From: Lotus japonicus
Taxonomy: Eukaryota > Streptophyta > Magnoliopsida > Fabales > Fabaceae
Assembly (NCBI RefSeq): GCF_012489685.1
Contig: NC_080046.1
Location: forward strand, 47,021,176 to 47,085,175
Direction: 5' to 3'
DNA: 64,000 bases
Made by a program: the position numbers and the translations under genes. Shown here one piece after another: positions 12,842-28,879 of this stretch (positions within the stretch are counted from its first letter, which is position 1; every line of letters starts with the position of its first letter). A model generated the notes under the pieces. The model was not told the origin of the DNA and did no database searches. It saw nothing but the letters and a program-made list of their open reading frames with translations.

Positions 12842-15143
12842 ATGTCTTTTGATGCTCAGCTTCTCAGGGAAATCAGTGTTGCATTTTTCATCTTCCTCAT
12901 TTCACACTTCTTCTTTTTTTTTTTGTCGAAGATTCATAATTCATTCAATAAATAGTTGTTTGATGACACTTACAATAGATGTTCATACACTAAATGAAAG
13001 GAATTGGGCCATAGTCCAAAACAACTTACAAGATACTTCAAGTACAATTAAGTCCATGACTACTTAGTATATTTAAACAACGTTAGAACTAAGTGAGATT
13101 TCAGCAAAACTACTTACAAGACACACCGAAGGAAAGAGGCCCAAAACACAAGCCCAACAGGACATTGATCAGCCAAACCTAAACCTTTGGGTTCTCCAAA
13201 CCCTAGCCAACCTCAAGAACTGGGCGGCAGAACGGTGTCAATCCTGAGAAGCACTTCCAAGAATTTCGCACCTGGCCCAAGAGGATGGCCAATTCTTGGT
13301 GCTCTACCATACTTAGGGAGTATGCCTTATGTCACACTCACAAACATGCCTAAGAAATTTGGGCCCATCATGTTCCTCAAAATGGGCACTTGTGACACAG
13401 TTGTTGTCTCAAGCCCAAATTTTGCCCAAGCATTCCTCAAGAATTTAGACCATAATTTTTCAAACAGACCCACCATTGCAGGTGCAACCCATTTGGGCTA
13501 CAATTCACAAGACCTTGTTTTTGCAAAATATGGGCCCAAGTGGAAGCTCCTTTGGAAACTAACCAACCAACACATGCTTGGAGGGAAGGCCCTTCAGGCT
13601 TGGGCCCATGTAAGAGCAAAAGAGGTAAGACACATGGTGAGAGCCATGTGCGATTGTGGGAAACAAGGGAAAACAATAGAGGTTGGTGACTTGTTAAGTT
13701 GTGCAATAACAAACATGGTGAGCCAAGTGGTGCTGAGTCATAGAATATTTGAAAACAATGGGGAAGAATCTAAGGAGTTTAAGGACATGGTGGTGGAGTT
13801 CATGACAATTTCCGGGGTGAACAACGTTGGTGATTTTGTCCCTTGCATTGGCTGGATGGACTTGCAGGGTGTGGTGGGTAGGATGAAAAGGTTACATAAG
13901 AGGTTTGATGTGTTTTTGAGTAAAGTGATTGAGGATCATGTGAAGTCTGGACATGAACGTAAGGGGAAGCCAGATTTTTTAGATGTTGTGATGGCTAATG
14001 ATGAAGAATGTCCCTCTAAGGAAAGACTCAGTTTGTCCAACATTAAGGCTCTACTATTGGTACCTCTCTTTCTTCCAATTTCCAATCACTTTTTTTTGCC
14101 AATTCAAAACGTTCTATAACAATTATGAATTTGAAATTTATAAATTAAAATTACTTGGACATAGCAAATTAAATTAATAGACATAAATTATGATATATCT
14201 TGATTCACATAAATTCTCTTATAATTTTCTTCATGAGTTAAAAAGTACCATTTTTTTTTCAAAATTTATCACATAGATATATATCATTTACAATTTTAAA
14301 TGTTTTATTTCATAAATTTATTTCTCTTAATTTGATTTTGTGTCTACTTTTACTAGGTGTACATACATTTTTCGGCTAAATACTTTTATCATGTCTTTTT
14401 AAGTGTTTTACTAGTGTTCTTGTGGACTTTGATTTTCATTATTTGATGTTCTAACTACAAATGTAACTTTTCCTATCAAGAATCTGTTCACTGCTGGCAC
14501 AGACACATCATCTAGCATCATAGAATGGGCACTAGCTGAAATGTTGAAGAACCAAAACATCCTTATAAGGGCACAGAAAGAGATGGATCAAGTGGTTGGC
14601 AGAGAAAGATTGCTTCTTGAATCAGACCTTCCAAAATTGCCATACCTTCAAGCAATCTGCAAAGAAACCTATCGTTTACACCCATCCACACCCCTTAGTG
14701 TTCCCAGAGTTTCAACTGAAGCATGTCAAGTCAATGGCTACTACATTCCCAAGAATACAAGGCTAAATGTGAATATTTGGGCCATAGGGAGAGACCCTAA
14801 TGTGTGGGACAACCCATTAGAGTTCTATCCTGAAAGATTTTTAAGTGGGGATGCAGAAATGATTGATCCTAGTGGTGTTGATTTTGAGTTGATTCCCTTT
14901 CGAGCTGGAAGGAGGATTTGTGTAGGGTATAGAATGGCTATTGTGGTGATTGAGTACATTTTGGGCACTTTGGTGCACTCTTTTGATTGGAAGCTACGAA
15001 ATGGGGTGGAGCTGAACATGGATGAGGCCTTTGGACTTACTTTGCAAAAGGCAGTGCCTTTGTCATCTATGGTTAGCCCTCGGTTGGTCAGCAGATGCTT
15101 ATGTTTGATTAATAGCATGCTTGAATTAGCTTCTATTTTATAA
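12842..15143 (+). pseudogene. CYP75A: flavonoid 3',5'-hydroxylase (CYP75A), interrupted
   Basis: Flavonoid 3',5'-hydroxylase is an ER-anchored P450 that adds the B-ring hydroxyls needed for blue delphinidin pigments. The ATG at 12842 opens an expected membrane anchor (MSFDAQLLREISV, then FFIFLISHFF). A poly-T insertion at 12914 then brings a stop (12938-12940), and P450 sequence resumes near 13235 (SKNFAPGPRGWPILGALPYL). Exon 1 ends at 14059 (KALLL|GT) and exon 2 runs 14481-15143, the usual CYP75A intron position. Still present: oxygen-binding AGTDTS, KETYR (ExxR), PERF and heme loop RRICVG. Damaged: the C-helix WxxxR reads WKLLW (Trp codon 13553-13555) and the heme loop has FRAG for FGAG (codon 14901). 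A transcript that skips the insertion is possible but would still carry these changes. F3'5'H rather than F3'H is inferred from overall similarity. Confidence 0.82.
12914..13235 (-). mobile_element. retroposon insertion in the CYP75A first exon
   Basis: About 320 bp that do not belong to a P450 separate the N-terminal anchor from the proline-rich hinge. The insert starts with a T run (12914-12924), so its transcribed strand is minus with a poly-A tail, as for a LINE 3' end or a SINE. On that strand it ends ...TTCGACAAAA, much like the retroposon at 46975-47480. The right border is approximate because I found no convincing target duplication; CACTTC at both sides is too short to count. Confidence 0.6.
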
Positions 15144-16300
15144 AAATCAATTCGAGTATTTAGAAGTTACTTACAGAAACTTCTCTCCATAATTAATTTT
15201 GGCTTGAGTGTCAATTGTTGAGAGTTTTCAAATGTGCACTAATTGATATGATGCATATGGTTATGAGTTATCTATTTATCTATGCTTTATTACCTTATAT
15301 CAGTTGCATATATTATCAGAAAAATTTAGGCAATGTAGACAAAGTTTCAAGAAATGAAACCGTTAACTTGTGAAAGATCATATGTGTATGTTTATCATCA
15401 TTTGCACATATAATTGAGAGTATTTGATTGTATCATGAATCCCCAGCAAGAGATTCTATGTTATATTCCTTTGAAACCCGGTTATCCTTATTGTGATGAA
15501 ATATAATTTTAGATCAATTTTTCGCTAGTACAGAACAAAACATACTAATAGCATGTTTATATCAGTATCTATTTCTTGAGAATAAAATCTGACACCTACA
15601 AGTTATTCACAAAAGCTTATTGCCCAAATTGATTTAACTTTAGAATCAATTGAAGAGAATTTGCCAATCAAAAAATTTGAAGAGGATTTTCAAACATGCC
15701 CTAAAGAATTATAATGTGGCAATTCTAGTGTTAACTTCATTAATAGGAGGCTGTCTTGCCTACGAAATTAACAGGTGAAGACCTTCCAAGTTTTGGTACA
15801 CGGTACACCCTAATTTCAGAATTAATCAACAATTTACAATCCCATATATATCTTAGTTTTTTCTTAACATGAAAGGCCAAGAAATACATGCCAAATTTCC
15901 TGTCTGCATTAACATAAATGTACAAATATACTTGTACCTAGCATTTAGAAGGAATTAGTACATAAATAACCACCCTTTTTTTTCATTCCTAATTAAGTGA
16001 GCAATATCATTACATGACTTTTGTTACAGTATCTCACAGAAAAGGGGAACTGTAAAAAAAAATGTTAATCAACCAAATATATACCTAGCATATTTTCACA
16101 TTTCTCAAAGGTTAGTTTGTGTTCTCCCTCCCCCCTCTTGATTCAATGTTTTATTTCCACCATTGACACTCTCAAACCAACAAAACCATTGCAATATACA
16201 ACATGTACCCCATGATCATTCTTCTCTTCACCCCATCAAAGAAAAACATAGGGCTGAAACAGATGAATCCTTTTCAACATCTTCCCTGTGAGACCCTTCA
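15144..16300. other. convergent 3' spacer
   Basis: This stretch separates the ends of the CYP75A locus (+) and the CDPK gene (-). It must hold both 3' UTRs. No other gene, repeat or element is evident. Confidence 0.5.
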
Positions 16301-19526
<3,226 letters not shown>

Positions 19527-21355
19527 GGTGGAAGGAAGGGAGGAGGAACAAAAAAGTGAAAATGATCTTAAGGAAAGAGAAAGTAAGAAGGATATAGGAT
19601 GAGAATAGCAAAAGGTGGTGATTGGTGAATATTGAGTTTTGGGGGTTTGCGAGAGAGTTTAATTGGTGGTAGTAACAACTACATGAAAGAGTTACGTAGG
19701 AAAAAAAATTAAATGAAAAAATAAAAAGTGTTAAAATGGGTAGTTTAGTTAGTTGATTCTCACGTACAGGTTGGAATGTTGATGAAATTAGAGGAAGGTA
19801 TTGATAGTCAGAGATTGTAGGGTGCGTTTTGAAAAAGTCGTTGGCGTGTGTATTACGTGGTAATAAAGGTAGCTAGGGTTTATTGAGACAAGGGTGAAGA
19901 GAATTTTACGGAGGGGATCAAAAATAATTAAAACGGGCATTTTGATGTTTAAAGGATGAGTTTCTTAACGTTGTTTTGTTAGAGAGATATCTTGTTGTTA
20001 CTACTGTAATAAGTTATTACATTAACATGAGTATTTAACACATAAACTGTAATGAGTTCTCCCTTTAAGGGGAGGTATCATATCCAAAAGGAGTTAAATT
20101 TAACTGATAAAATGAAGTGCCATGGTAGCATACGGTTAGGAAAGAAACAAATGGTTGAATCTTGGTAAAGTTTTATTTGATGGATCAGCTAGCAAATTTA
20201 GTATTTTAAATTTTTGGAAGATGTGTTCTTTCTTTCCTTAGTTATAGTCGTGAAACTAATTCATCATCTCACAGTTAAAGCCCTGAGACGAAGTATTGAA
20301 CCGCTACAACAACTCACATAGTTAGGAAGATACCTTATGAACTAGAGAACAAGTAACGGTGTTTAGTTAGATTATCAGTCCAATTAATAACTATGCAAAA
20401 AATTTACTCAAACATCGCATTAAGATTTTCTATTTTACCACGCCAAAATAATTTAAAATAATAAAGATGAGGAAGATGAAGATGATTTTGTTTAGTTTAT
20501 TTAGGAATTGGATTAATTTTGTTAATTAGAGATTATGAATTTTTTCATTTTTGATTATAATTTAACTTAATTATACATTGTGAAAATGGAAAGAACATAA
20601 AGAAAAAAGAAAAATAAAATCCAACTTAACATGAATTAACATTTAGGCATGCCACATCACTATGGTGATTCATGTGGCAAGGTCATCGAACCTTCGAACC
20701 ACCAACTCCGATGAGGACCAAAATTGGGTATTGGTAATTTCATAAACATTATGAGCTATATTCAAACCTTACTTCAAAGATGGACAATATTCAAACTCCG
20801 CCTATTATGCAGAGATCAAAAGCTTAGTTTTTTTTTTAAAGAAAGAAGCAAAAGCTTAGTTAACCCTTGTATTTCATATTTTAAACTTTTACATAGCTTC
20901 TTCTTTTCTTTTGGTCAAGAAACTAGATAGGTTTTGATAGACATGTTAGAATAGGACATAACAGAACATGAGTTTACTCTCATTCAAATTTTTAGCATTA
21001 TCACCTTAAAATTATGTTCTGTCAGTGTTTACTCAATCCATGAAATAGCTATTTCCCTATAATTAAATTTCTGTTTTATCACCCCAAAAAATTGAACTAA
21101 AACTATCTGTACTCTTTCTCCATCACTTGAGCAAGCTCAAGGGGATTCATTTCCCGTTCCCTTTTCTTCAAAGGACTAGCAATTTATTGAAACAAGAATT
21201 ACATCAGTTTCATTTCACCCTCTTTGTTTTGTGAGCATCACAAAAGAATGGACCTGAATCATGCCGTTTGATGTCATGACGAGGCTTGTTGCAACATACC
21301 CTTTAGGCTTGGGCCAATGGTGCAGCTAGAGGGTTCAAAATTCCTCCTAGCCTCT
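19527..21355. other. CDPK upstream region and CLT 3' flank
   Basis: The two genes point the same way, so this interval holds the CDPK promoter (near 19.5-20.5 kb) and the 3' UTR of the transporter (just below 21356). It is AT-rich. I find no further gene and no element with visible ends. Confidence 0.45.
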
Positions 21356-24300
21356 CTAGGTTGGAGCCGCCAAAGAAGAATTGGAGGAACCATTTGAAGG
21401 AGTCCATGTATAGATGAGTAATCCCATGATGAGAATGATGGCCCCAGCAAGAAAGCCCGTCGGAAGAGAAGAGGCAATGCCGAGGTATGGCAATGGCAGC
21501 GTGAACACATAAATAGATATGGGGACTGCACAAGCCAAATTTCATCAGTTGGGTTTAGTGCAGAATTTCCAATGAGCATGAATTTAAAGAAAAAGAAAAA
21601 ACAACGAATTCCCTGAGGTTTTCACTTTCAGCATTAATGTGAATCTTCAAACCCAGATGAATTCTGCATCAACCACTCTTATAGGTCTTATGAAAACTTC
21701 CCTCAGCAATATAGAGATATAATTGAGAGAAACAGATCCATACCTGCAAATGTGGAAGCCAGACAAGAGACAACTGCTGAAGAGATCTTGAGGAGATGAA
21801 GCAAAGAGATATTGAAGCCCATGTTGACAATAATAAACAGCAAGGGCAGCAGGGGGGCTCCATCACATCCTGGAAATTAAATCTAATCTAAAATTACTTT
21901 CGGCTATTTATCTTTTCACAAAAATTACCAAAAAAAGGAAACTAACCCATGCAAGAGAAATTACAGTATCCTTCTTAAATTATATGGATACAGACAATAC
22001 TTTAATAACACTTTATTTTTTTGAAACAACATAAAATGGATTCGTATGTCAAATTCAGGGACAAAAAAAGATGGAAAAGTCAGAGCTTTAGTTGTTCCCT
22101 TTACAACTCAAATACATTTCACAACAGTCTAGCAGTGTCATTGCTTGAAATTCCGGAGCACCAGCTGTGGCAATATGAAAAAGCAGGCACATGAGATATC
22201 ACATTACAAGCCTTCATTAAAATTAACCAGAATGATTTATTTCATAAGTAGCTTTTGGAGCCCAAAGGCGATCAGGCTTCAACAAAAGCAACTATCAAAT
22301 CTCCGTTCTTTTGTGACAATCATCAGGCTTGTAAGACAATGATACTAGCACCACCTTCGTGGGGCCCGGAAGATATTATCAATGACAAATTGCACTAATA
22401 GACCTCGTCAGAAGCTACACTTTAGCTTTAAACAAGTCTAGAGCATTTCCGGTGGAACCAAACACGCTATTATTATGCATGCCAGACACAAGAAAAGCAA
22501 CCGAATAAAATATATCACACAACAAGAAGTCAAGAAGATTTAATTTCCCAAATCAAATCAATGCTTGCAAAGAACAAAATAAGGAAACAAAAACATGAAT
22601 TGTGCATATCTTTTGACATAAAAGAATATCAGTTGTTAAAGGTTGCCAGAACGGGAGACAGAGATCAAATGTAACGCAAGAGACATTATATTCAGAGTAA
22701 GATATGGCCTCAGAGGTAGTGACAATGAAGATATCATCAGAGAGTAATCAGTTAATACGTGCAACTGAGTACATCATTGGCCATATAAAGGCATTTGAAC
22801 AATTATCTCTGCAGTTCAAGTGATGTGTTTGGGGTGCTTGCAAACCAAAATTTGATAAAAATAGAAAAGGAACTATTTTCTGGCTGCAAGAATGATGAAA
22901 CATTGAAAAACCTAAACAATAAAAGATTTCAAGACCAAGACTTGCACTTTGGATCAGTAAGATTTTAAAGTCATCATACGTGCATGAAATTTCACATGTA
23001 CAGTTATACTGCCTTGTGACTTGAGGGTAGGTCTATGTCAAAAACAATCCTTGAAGAATTTGATACTAAGCTAGACAAACATTTGATAACCTCAAGATAT
23101 AAGAGATGACAATTAAGAAAAGATAACTTACCACTTGACAGGGTCCCAACATTCAGAAAGCAGGCTGCACCATCTTTAAGGTAGTTGGGTAGTTGACTGA
23201 AGGGGATGCCCCATAATCTTGATAAGAAGGGGAGGAGGAGGCATATAAATAGTGCCTACACTAAACATATATTAATGCATTCAGGCATCCATCTGTATTT
23301 ACGTCGTAATTCAAAAGATGTAAATTTCATGAGAGATTGCAGGATTGCAGGATACCTACTTGGAAAGCAGATCCGAAGGAATTGACAACAAACAGATCTA
23401 GAGAACCTCCCTGTTTCAGTTTAACATATTGGCACATCAGAAAGTAAAAATCACAGTAATTTGCAAGTTTAAAGAGAACTAGTTTAGCAACATCCATATT
23501 AAAAGTGTGGTTTTCATTTTAGAACTTTTTTAATACAAAGAATATATTGTTTAGCTGGAAGAAAAAAATGACCCTGTCAGCACGAGTATAGATGACTCGT
23601 TTGAAGCTTTAGAAAACGTAACTAATCATTTGCATTTTGCAGTCAATTTTTTGCAGGTTTTTCTTAAATTTCATAACATTATTCTGTATACTGAAGTTTA
23701 TGGCAGATGTGTTATCATTATCAAGTGAACCAGAAGTCAGGCCACTTAGGTAGTAGTCTAAAACATGTGAACATAGATTGAAAGAATTATTACTGTACAA
23801 ACCTTCAGTTTTCGGGTTGCGTCTAAAAAGATTACTTCCTACAAAGTATGAAAAGGCCATGAGTACCAGTAAGAAATAGTTTGAAAACTAAGAAAATTGA
23901 ACAATAACTAAAATAGTCAACCACCTTCAGCACAGTATCAGCTGCTTGGAATAAAAATGAAACTATCATTAAAAGACTCCAAAATATACCAGCTTCTTTC
24001 AATGATTTCCCAGCACCAGATCCACTACATAGATTATACAGAAGCAAAAGATCAGAAAGCCGCACACATGAATAACCCGAAAGCTACATAGTTTGTACCA
24101 GTCACAGCTATGTTACATAAACAGCAAAACATACTTGTGACATTATAAGATTCCTACTCGCACATGGTTCAGGAGTGCAGTGTTTATGTTGATACTCAAA
24201 ATACAAGCCAGCATAATCTAAAATCTGTAAAAATTAAAATAGACTGACCTTGCTACAGTAATAATTACACCAACTGTGACAAGGAAGCATCCAAGTAGTT

Positions 24301-26663
24301 GGTTGACTTTATATCGTCTCCCAAGAAAAACAATTGAGAGGAAAATTTGCCACACGAGAAAAGTCTGCAAGAGAAATGTAGGTCAAATTAACTATCAATC
24401 TTTACCTTTAACAATGAAATCTACACAACTTACAGAAGGTATACCGACATTAACATTTTTCAATACATTTTCATTCACATTTGAAGTGTTGGAATAATTC
24501 TGAAATTTATATATTTCATTATAGCATAACAATGTAAATGCACTATTAGGAAAAGGATTTCACAGTAAATGCCAGAGTGTAATTGAATGCTGAGGGTTTT
24601 TACCTGAGATAAAATTGGAATTGATGCTCCAGATAGCATTGCTGATACAAGGTAAAGGGAAATAAACAATTAAATAAAATTCAGACATTGACATTTTTAT
24701 CAACAAAAAACAAAAATATATAGCCCAAGATTTAGTTATCTAATTATCTTCCCTAGTAACTGTGAGATATGAAAGAGGTGGCAGTAAAAGCTGCTTCACA
24801 AATTAGAGTTGAAGACAAAAACAATAAAATGTGGAAAGCAATGAAACTAAGAACCTTGAAAATCTATCAATTCTGATATTAACAATTATGATTAATTTAT
24901 CCAGAGCAGCTACAATTTCCTTTTTTAAAGCAAATGCTGCAAACCTATAAGGCTGTATACTTTGTCTAAAAGTTTAAGTAGTTAACAACCATAAATCATA
25001 ATAATTAATATAGTTCTACAAATTGGAGTTGTGGTATGAATTGATGGACTCCAAAATAATTGCCACTATCAATATGCCTACATCTGTTCTTATTTTATTA
25101 TCTTGTGTTTATAGTTTAGGAAGCAAAATTTGATGGAATTGGTGGAAGGAAGATGGACTAAAAGAAAAACCGAAAATGTAGTACAGGAGCATTCAGCTTC
25201 TTCATGAAAAAACCAGAAGTTTTTGACATTAAACAGAAAACAAAAATTTAAAACAAGCATCACCTCCTGCTGCCATTCCTGTGGCAGCACCCAGAGCCTC
25301 CAAGAGACCAACAAATAGAAATGGAGTTTTTGGCACAGATAACATCTCATCGGTGACAATGCCCGTGCGGTACCGGATATACAAAATAGAGAAGTATACT
25401 ATTACGTATCTGAAACAAAGAAAATATCATTAGTTAGTGGCAGAGCCACAGTCTGCATTATATGCTATTATTTATCAGGGTAAAATATGCAAGTAATTTC
25501 TTCCCAAGCATATTAAGGACTGTTTTGGTTTAAGGTTAAATAAATAAGTGGTGTATACATTTATATCATCTTACATAAGCCATCAAAGGTATTCTGTTAT
25601 TTTCCTGTTACTTTTTTCAAAATCACGGCTGCTAAAGTGAAACCTTGTCATCAAATGTTAATTCTCAAAAGTCAAGTTTTTCATGGAAACTCGTATTTTT
25701 CACTTCACTGACCCACACTTCCATACCCTAATAAGAGGGCAAAGTAGAATGTTTTATCTAAGGCTATGTCCTGTTGAAAAGGTACTTTTATGGTTTGATT
25801 GAAAAGGTATTTTTTTGGTTTTGTTGAAAAGGTATAAAAATGAAGATAAACTGGCATATAATGGAATAATACTACATTCCATTATTTATGCCATTTAATT
25901 ATATGCAGTCAGTGTAAACTGATGACATCTCCATCTTATGCACCCAAGAGTAGGAAAGAAAGAAAGTCGGTTAGCGCTAAAAATCGTCACAAAATGCTTT
26001 GACCCACACCAAGATATCCAGTTTTTTTTATGAACGAAACTTCTGATGGGTTAGGCTCTGGTCATCTATCCAAAAACAAAATATCTCAATCATTGACGAA
26101 AAAATTACTGATCAAAATTCTATGATTAAATTATGCATTCATGAAACACAGACATTGTAGTGATTTTATTTTTACCATCAATGAAATTAAATTTCTCAGT
26201 TTTACTCCAAATCCAACAAGGTGAAAAAGTGAAAGTACCCGATAGTAGCAAGCTGAGCCAGAAAGAAAGGGTACTGCTTCAAAGGAACCAACGCTAGCTT
26301 ATACATCACCCGGTTACCGACGCCCATCACCACCGTCACCGCCGCCGCAGCCACCACCTCCGCCGTCCGATTCACGCTTCCCCGGCCACTCGCCGGCTCA
26401 AGCTCACCAACTCGCGGCCTCGCATTCTCTTCCTCCTCACCTTCGACAGATCTCTCCCACGCGCCGCCATGTCCAGTCGCCTCCGCCAACAGCACCGGCA
26501 AGTGCCGCCTTAGTCGAACCCGCAGCGCGAATCCGGGTTGCTCTGTCTGGTGGAATCGGCGGATGTCGCAAATCGCGGCAGGGGGCGATGTATGTTGGCG
26601 CCGGATGTGGACGAACGGTGAGGCGGCGCCGGCGGTGGGTAACCGCCGGCAAAGTGGTGTCAT
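21356..26663 (-). CDS. CLT: CRT-like (CLT) plastid thiol transporter
   Basis: CLT proteins are plant relatives of the malaria chloroquine-resistance transporter and move glutathione and gamma-glutamylcysteine across the plastid envelope. Ten exons: 26663-26239, 25409-25264, 24641-24604, 24364-24249, 24024-23925, 23838-23803, 23410-23360, 23255-23132, 21869-21744, 21525-21356. Every junction is GT-AG and keeps frame; total 443 residues. The first ~100 residues are Arg/Ala/Ser/Pro-rich and match a chloroplast transit peptide. Then come the family landmarks: GVGNRVMYKLALVPLK, YPFFLAQLAT, LLEALGAATGMAAG, SGASIPILSQ, LKEAGIFWSLLMIVSFLFQA, the short conserved exon EVIFLDATRKLK, LWGIPFSQLPNYLKDGAACF, CDGAPLLPLL and a last hydrophobic segment GAIILIMGLLIYTW. 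About ten membrane helices are expected. The start at 26663 gives a complete transit peptide; further upstream in-frame starts were not checked. Apparently functional. Confidence 0.94.
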
Positions 26664-26897
26664 AGGGTGGTGGCACTGGCAATTTGTGCGGAAATGTGAA
26701 AATTGAAGATCCTCACGAAAGTAAGGTAGAATTAAGAAGAACTAGAGAGTGTGAGTGAGTGTGTGTCTGACATGACAACACGGTTGTGAATTCGACTAGG
26801 ACATCATAATCTTAGTGAGTTTATTTTATTCAAATAATTAAAAAGTTTGTATAAGACAATAATGATGATGATATTAAAAACATTCAATAAAATTTAA

Positions 26898-27080
26898 GAG
26901 AAAAAGTTTGATGCACCGACGGTGTAAAGTTTTTTTACACCGTCAACCAATTAGATTTCAAGGATGTGAGAAAATCTCTCTTTTCATTTAATTTCTTTAA
27001 TTGACATGTCACATCCTTGAAATCTGATTGGTTGACGGTGTAAAAAAACTTTGCACCGTCGGTGCATCAAAATTAAACTC
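26898..27080. mobile_element. small Mutator-type MITE with 9-bp TSD
   Basis: A 183-bp element whose arms pair almost throughout: GATGCACCGACGGTGTAAA at the left (26910) against its complement ending at 27068, then GTCAACCAATTAGATTTCAA (26943) against TTGAAATCTGATTGGTTGAC. Both ends begin GAG on their own strand. The 9-bp AAAATTTAA flanks it at 26889-26897 and 27081-27089. A 9-bp duplication plus long inverted repeats indicates Mutator mobilisation. No coding sequence. Confidence 0.85.
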
Positions 27081-27091
27081 AAAATTTAATA

Positions 27092-27420
27092 CTCCCTCCT
27101 TCCCGAAAGTTTGTAATTTTTAAGGTTGTGGCACAAAGAGTAAGACAACAATTATTGATAGCATAATTTGACTAGATTGCCCTTATTTAATTCTACTAGT
27201 ATGATGTGCAACAATTAAATTATACTTAGATAGAGAAGAATGTAATTAATAGAGAAGAGTTGTGGTTGGTTAATATGAAAGGTGATAAGTGAGAGAAAAT
27301 GTATTAAATGAGGGTAGAAGTGGAAAAAATTAGCAAAAAATACATTAGTTTTCTAAAACAACAAACATTTTGGGATATTGAAAAATAGTGCAAAACAAAA
27401 ACTTTCTGGAACGAAGGGAT
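27092..27420. mobile_element. Stowaway-like MITE, diverged
   Basis: The left end TA|CTCCCTCCTTCCCGAAAGTT (27090 on) pairs imperfectly with the right end ACTTTCTGGAACGAAGGGAT|TA. It begins one base after the right target duplication of the Mutator-type MITE, so the two elements are effectively adjoining. Terminal divergence suggests an older copy than the one at 3897. Confidence 0.75.
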
Positions 27421-27583
27421 TATGTTAATTCCCTTAAAAAAAATTAATGCAGTACTAAGTTGTTTTTTTTTTGTGTTAAGCAATCTTTAATGAGGAATTT
27501 AACATGTTTATTAGTATTTTTTTTATTACATCGTATTGAAAAGGGTGAGACTCAATAAATGAGCTCAATTTTTATAAACTTTT

Positions 27584-28579
27584 GAGTAAAATACACTTAC
27601 CCAGGTTTGCTAGAAAAACACTCCACATCATTCTTATTCAAAATATACACTCCACCCCACTCATTTTATCAAGTTAACCTCATTCAAAAAGATGCTAACG
27701 GAATATTCCATTCAAATCAAAATTATTTAATGTAAACTTATTTTTCCTTTTTTTTTCTGGTTATTTTTTTTTCTAAAAAAAACGTCACTTTCTAATATTT
27801 GACCAAACAAATATTCTCAATGCTTACATATTGTTGGAGCTGATATATAAAGTAACCATTTTATAAAATTATTCAAGAATAAATATGTATGAAATAATTT
27901 TAAATTAAAACTTATGGTAAAAGTACGTTAAACTTCCACTCCATAAAAGAATATAAAGTTATATTATTATTTTAATTAATTAATTAATTTGGATAATATG
28001 ATCGCGTTGGTTATAACATGTTAAATGTTAAAGTATATATTACTTTTAGTAATTGAAAATGAGGGATGTTATTGATATATGATAAGAGAATTTTATTAAA
28101 TAATATCCATACACTACTCAATGAATTCATAAGCAACATTTTTTATAAATCTAGGAAAAAGAAATTTAATTAGTATTTATTTGGTGAAATTTTAATTAGT
28201 ATGAAATTAATTTCGAAATATTTTTATATAATTCACTATTTATAAAAATCCTTTATAAACTGGGTATTACTAGTAATTGTGATGTTATATTCTTTTTTGT
28301 TGAAACTAACTTTTTTTTTAAATGGAACTGACGTTAAACGATTTTTATTTGAAAGTGAGGTTTTTTTTTAAAAAAAATAAAATAAAAAATAACCAGAAAA
28401 AAAAAAGAAATGGAAAAATAAGTTTACATTAAATAATTTTGATTTGAATGGAATATTCCGTTAGCATCTTTTGGATGGAGTTAACATGATAAAATGAGTG
28501 GAGTGGAGTGTATATTTTGAATAAGAATGGGGTGGAGTGTTTTTCTAGCAAACCTTGAGGGGGTAAGTGTATTTTACTC
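27584..28579. mobile_element. Mutator-like non-autonomous element, ~200-bp TIRs
   Basis: A 996-bp element bounded by GAGTAAAATACACTTACC (27584) and its complement GGGTAAGTGTATTTTACTC (ending 28579). The inverted arms extend about 200 bp each (to about 27790, and from about 28362) with minor mismatches. The 9-bp TAAACTTTT occurs directly outside both ends (27575-27583 and 28580-28588). The AT-rich centre has no open frame of note. Long TIRs and a 9-bp duplication identify a Mutator-like element that needs a transposase from elsewhere. Confidence 0.92.
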
Positions 28580-28879
28580 TAAACTTTTTTCCCATTCAAT
28601 GGAATTAATGCAATTCGGGATTTCTATTAATAGAAAATGACGGTATTTTTTTTGGTGTGGTACGGTCGCGTTGTGTACAAATTTAAAGATGACACAAGTA
28701 AATTAATTTTACAAATACAAGTTTTTATTCTCCCATCTATTTTGGTGGTAATGTGTATTGCTCAGCTGAAAATTTAATGGTTTGTTTGATGGGGAGAGAA
28801 GGGAAAAGATTGCAAGGGAAAAGAAAACACGCATTTCAATATCATTTTCATTGTCGCAGTTAACGAGATGTTCTAGACT
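28580..28879. other. spacer between MITE cluster and LINE remnant
   Basis: AT-rich sequence after the MITE cluster. I see no gene and no element ends in it. Confidence 0.4.

Noticed and set aside
26202..26682. Alternative frame over the CLT transit-peptide exon
   Set aside because: The other frame joins cleanly to nine downstream CLT exons.
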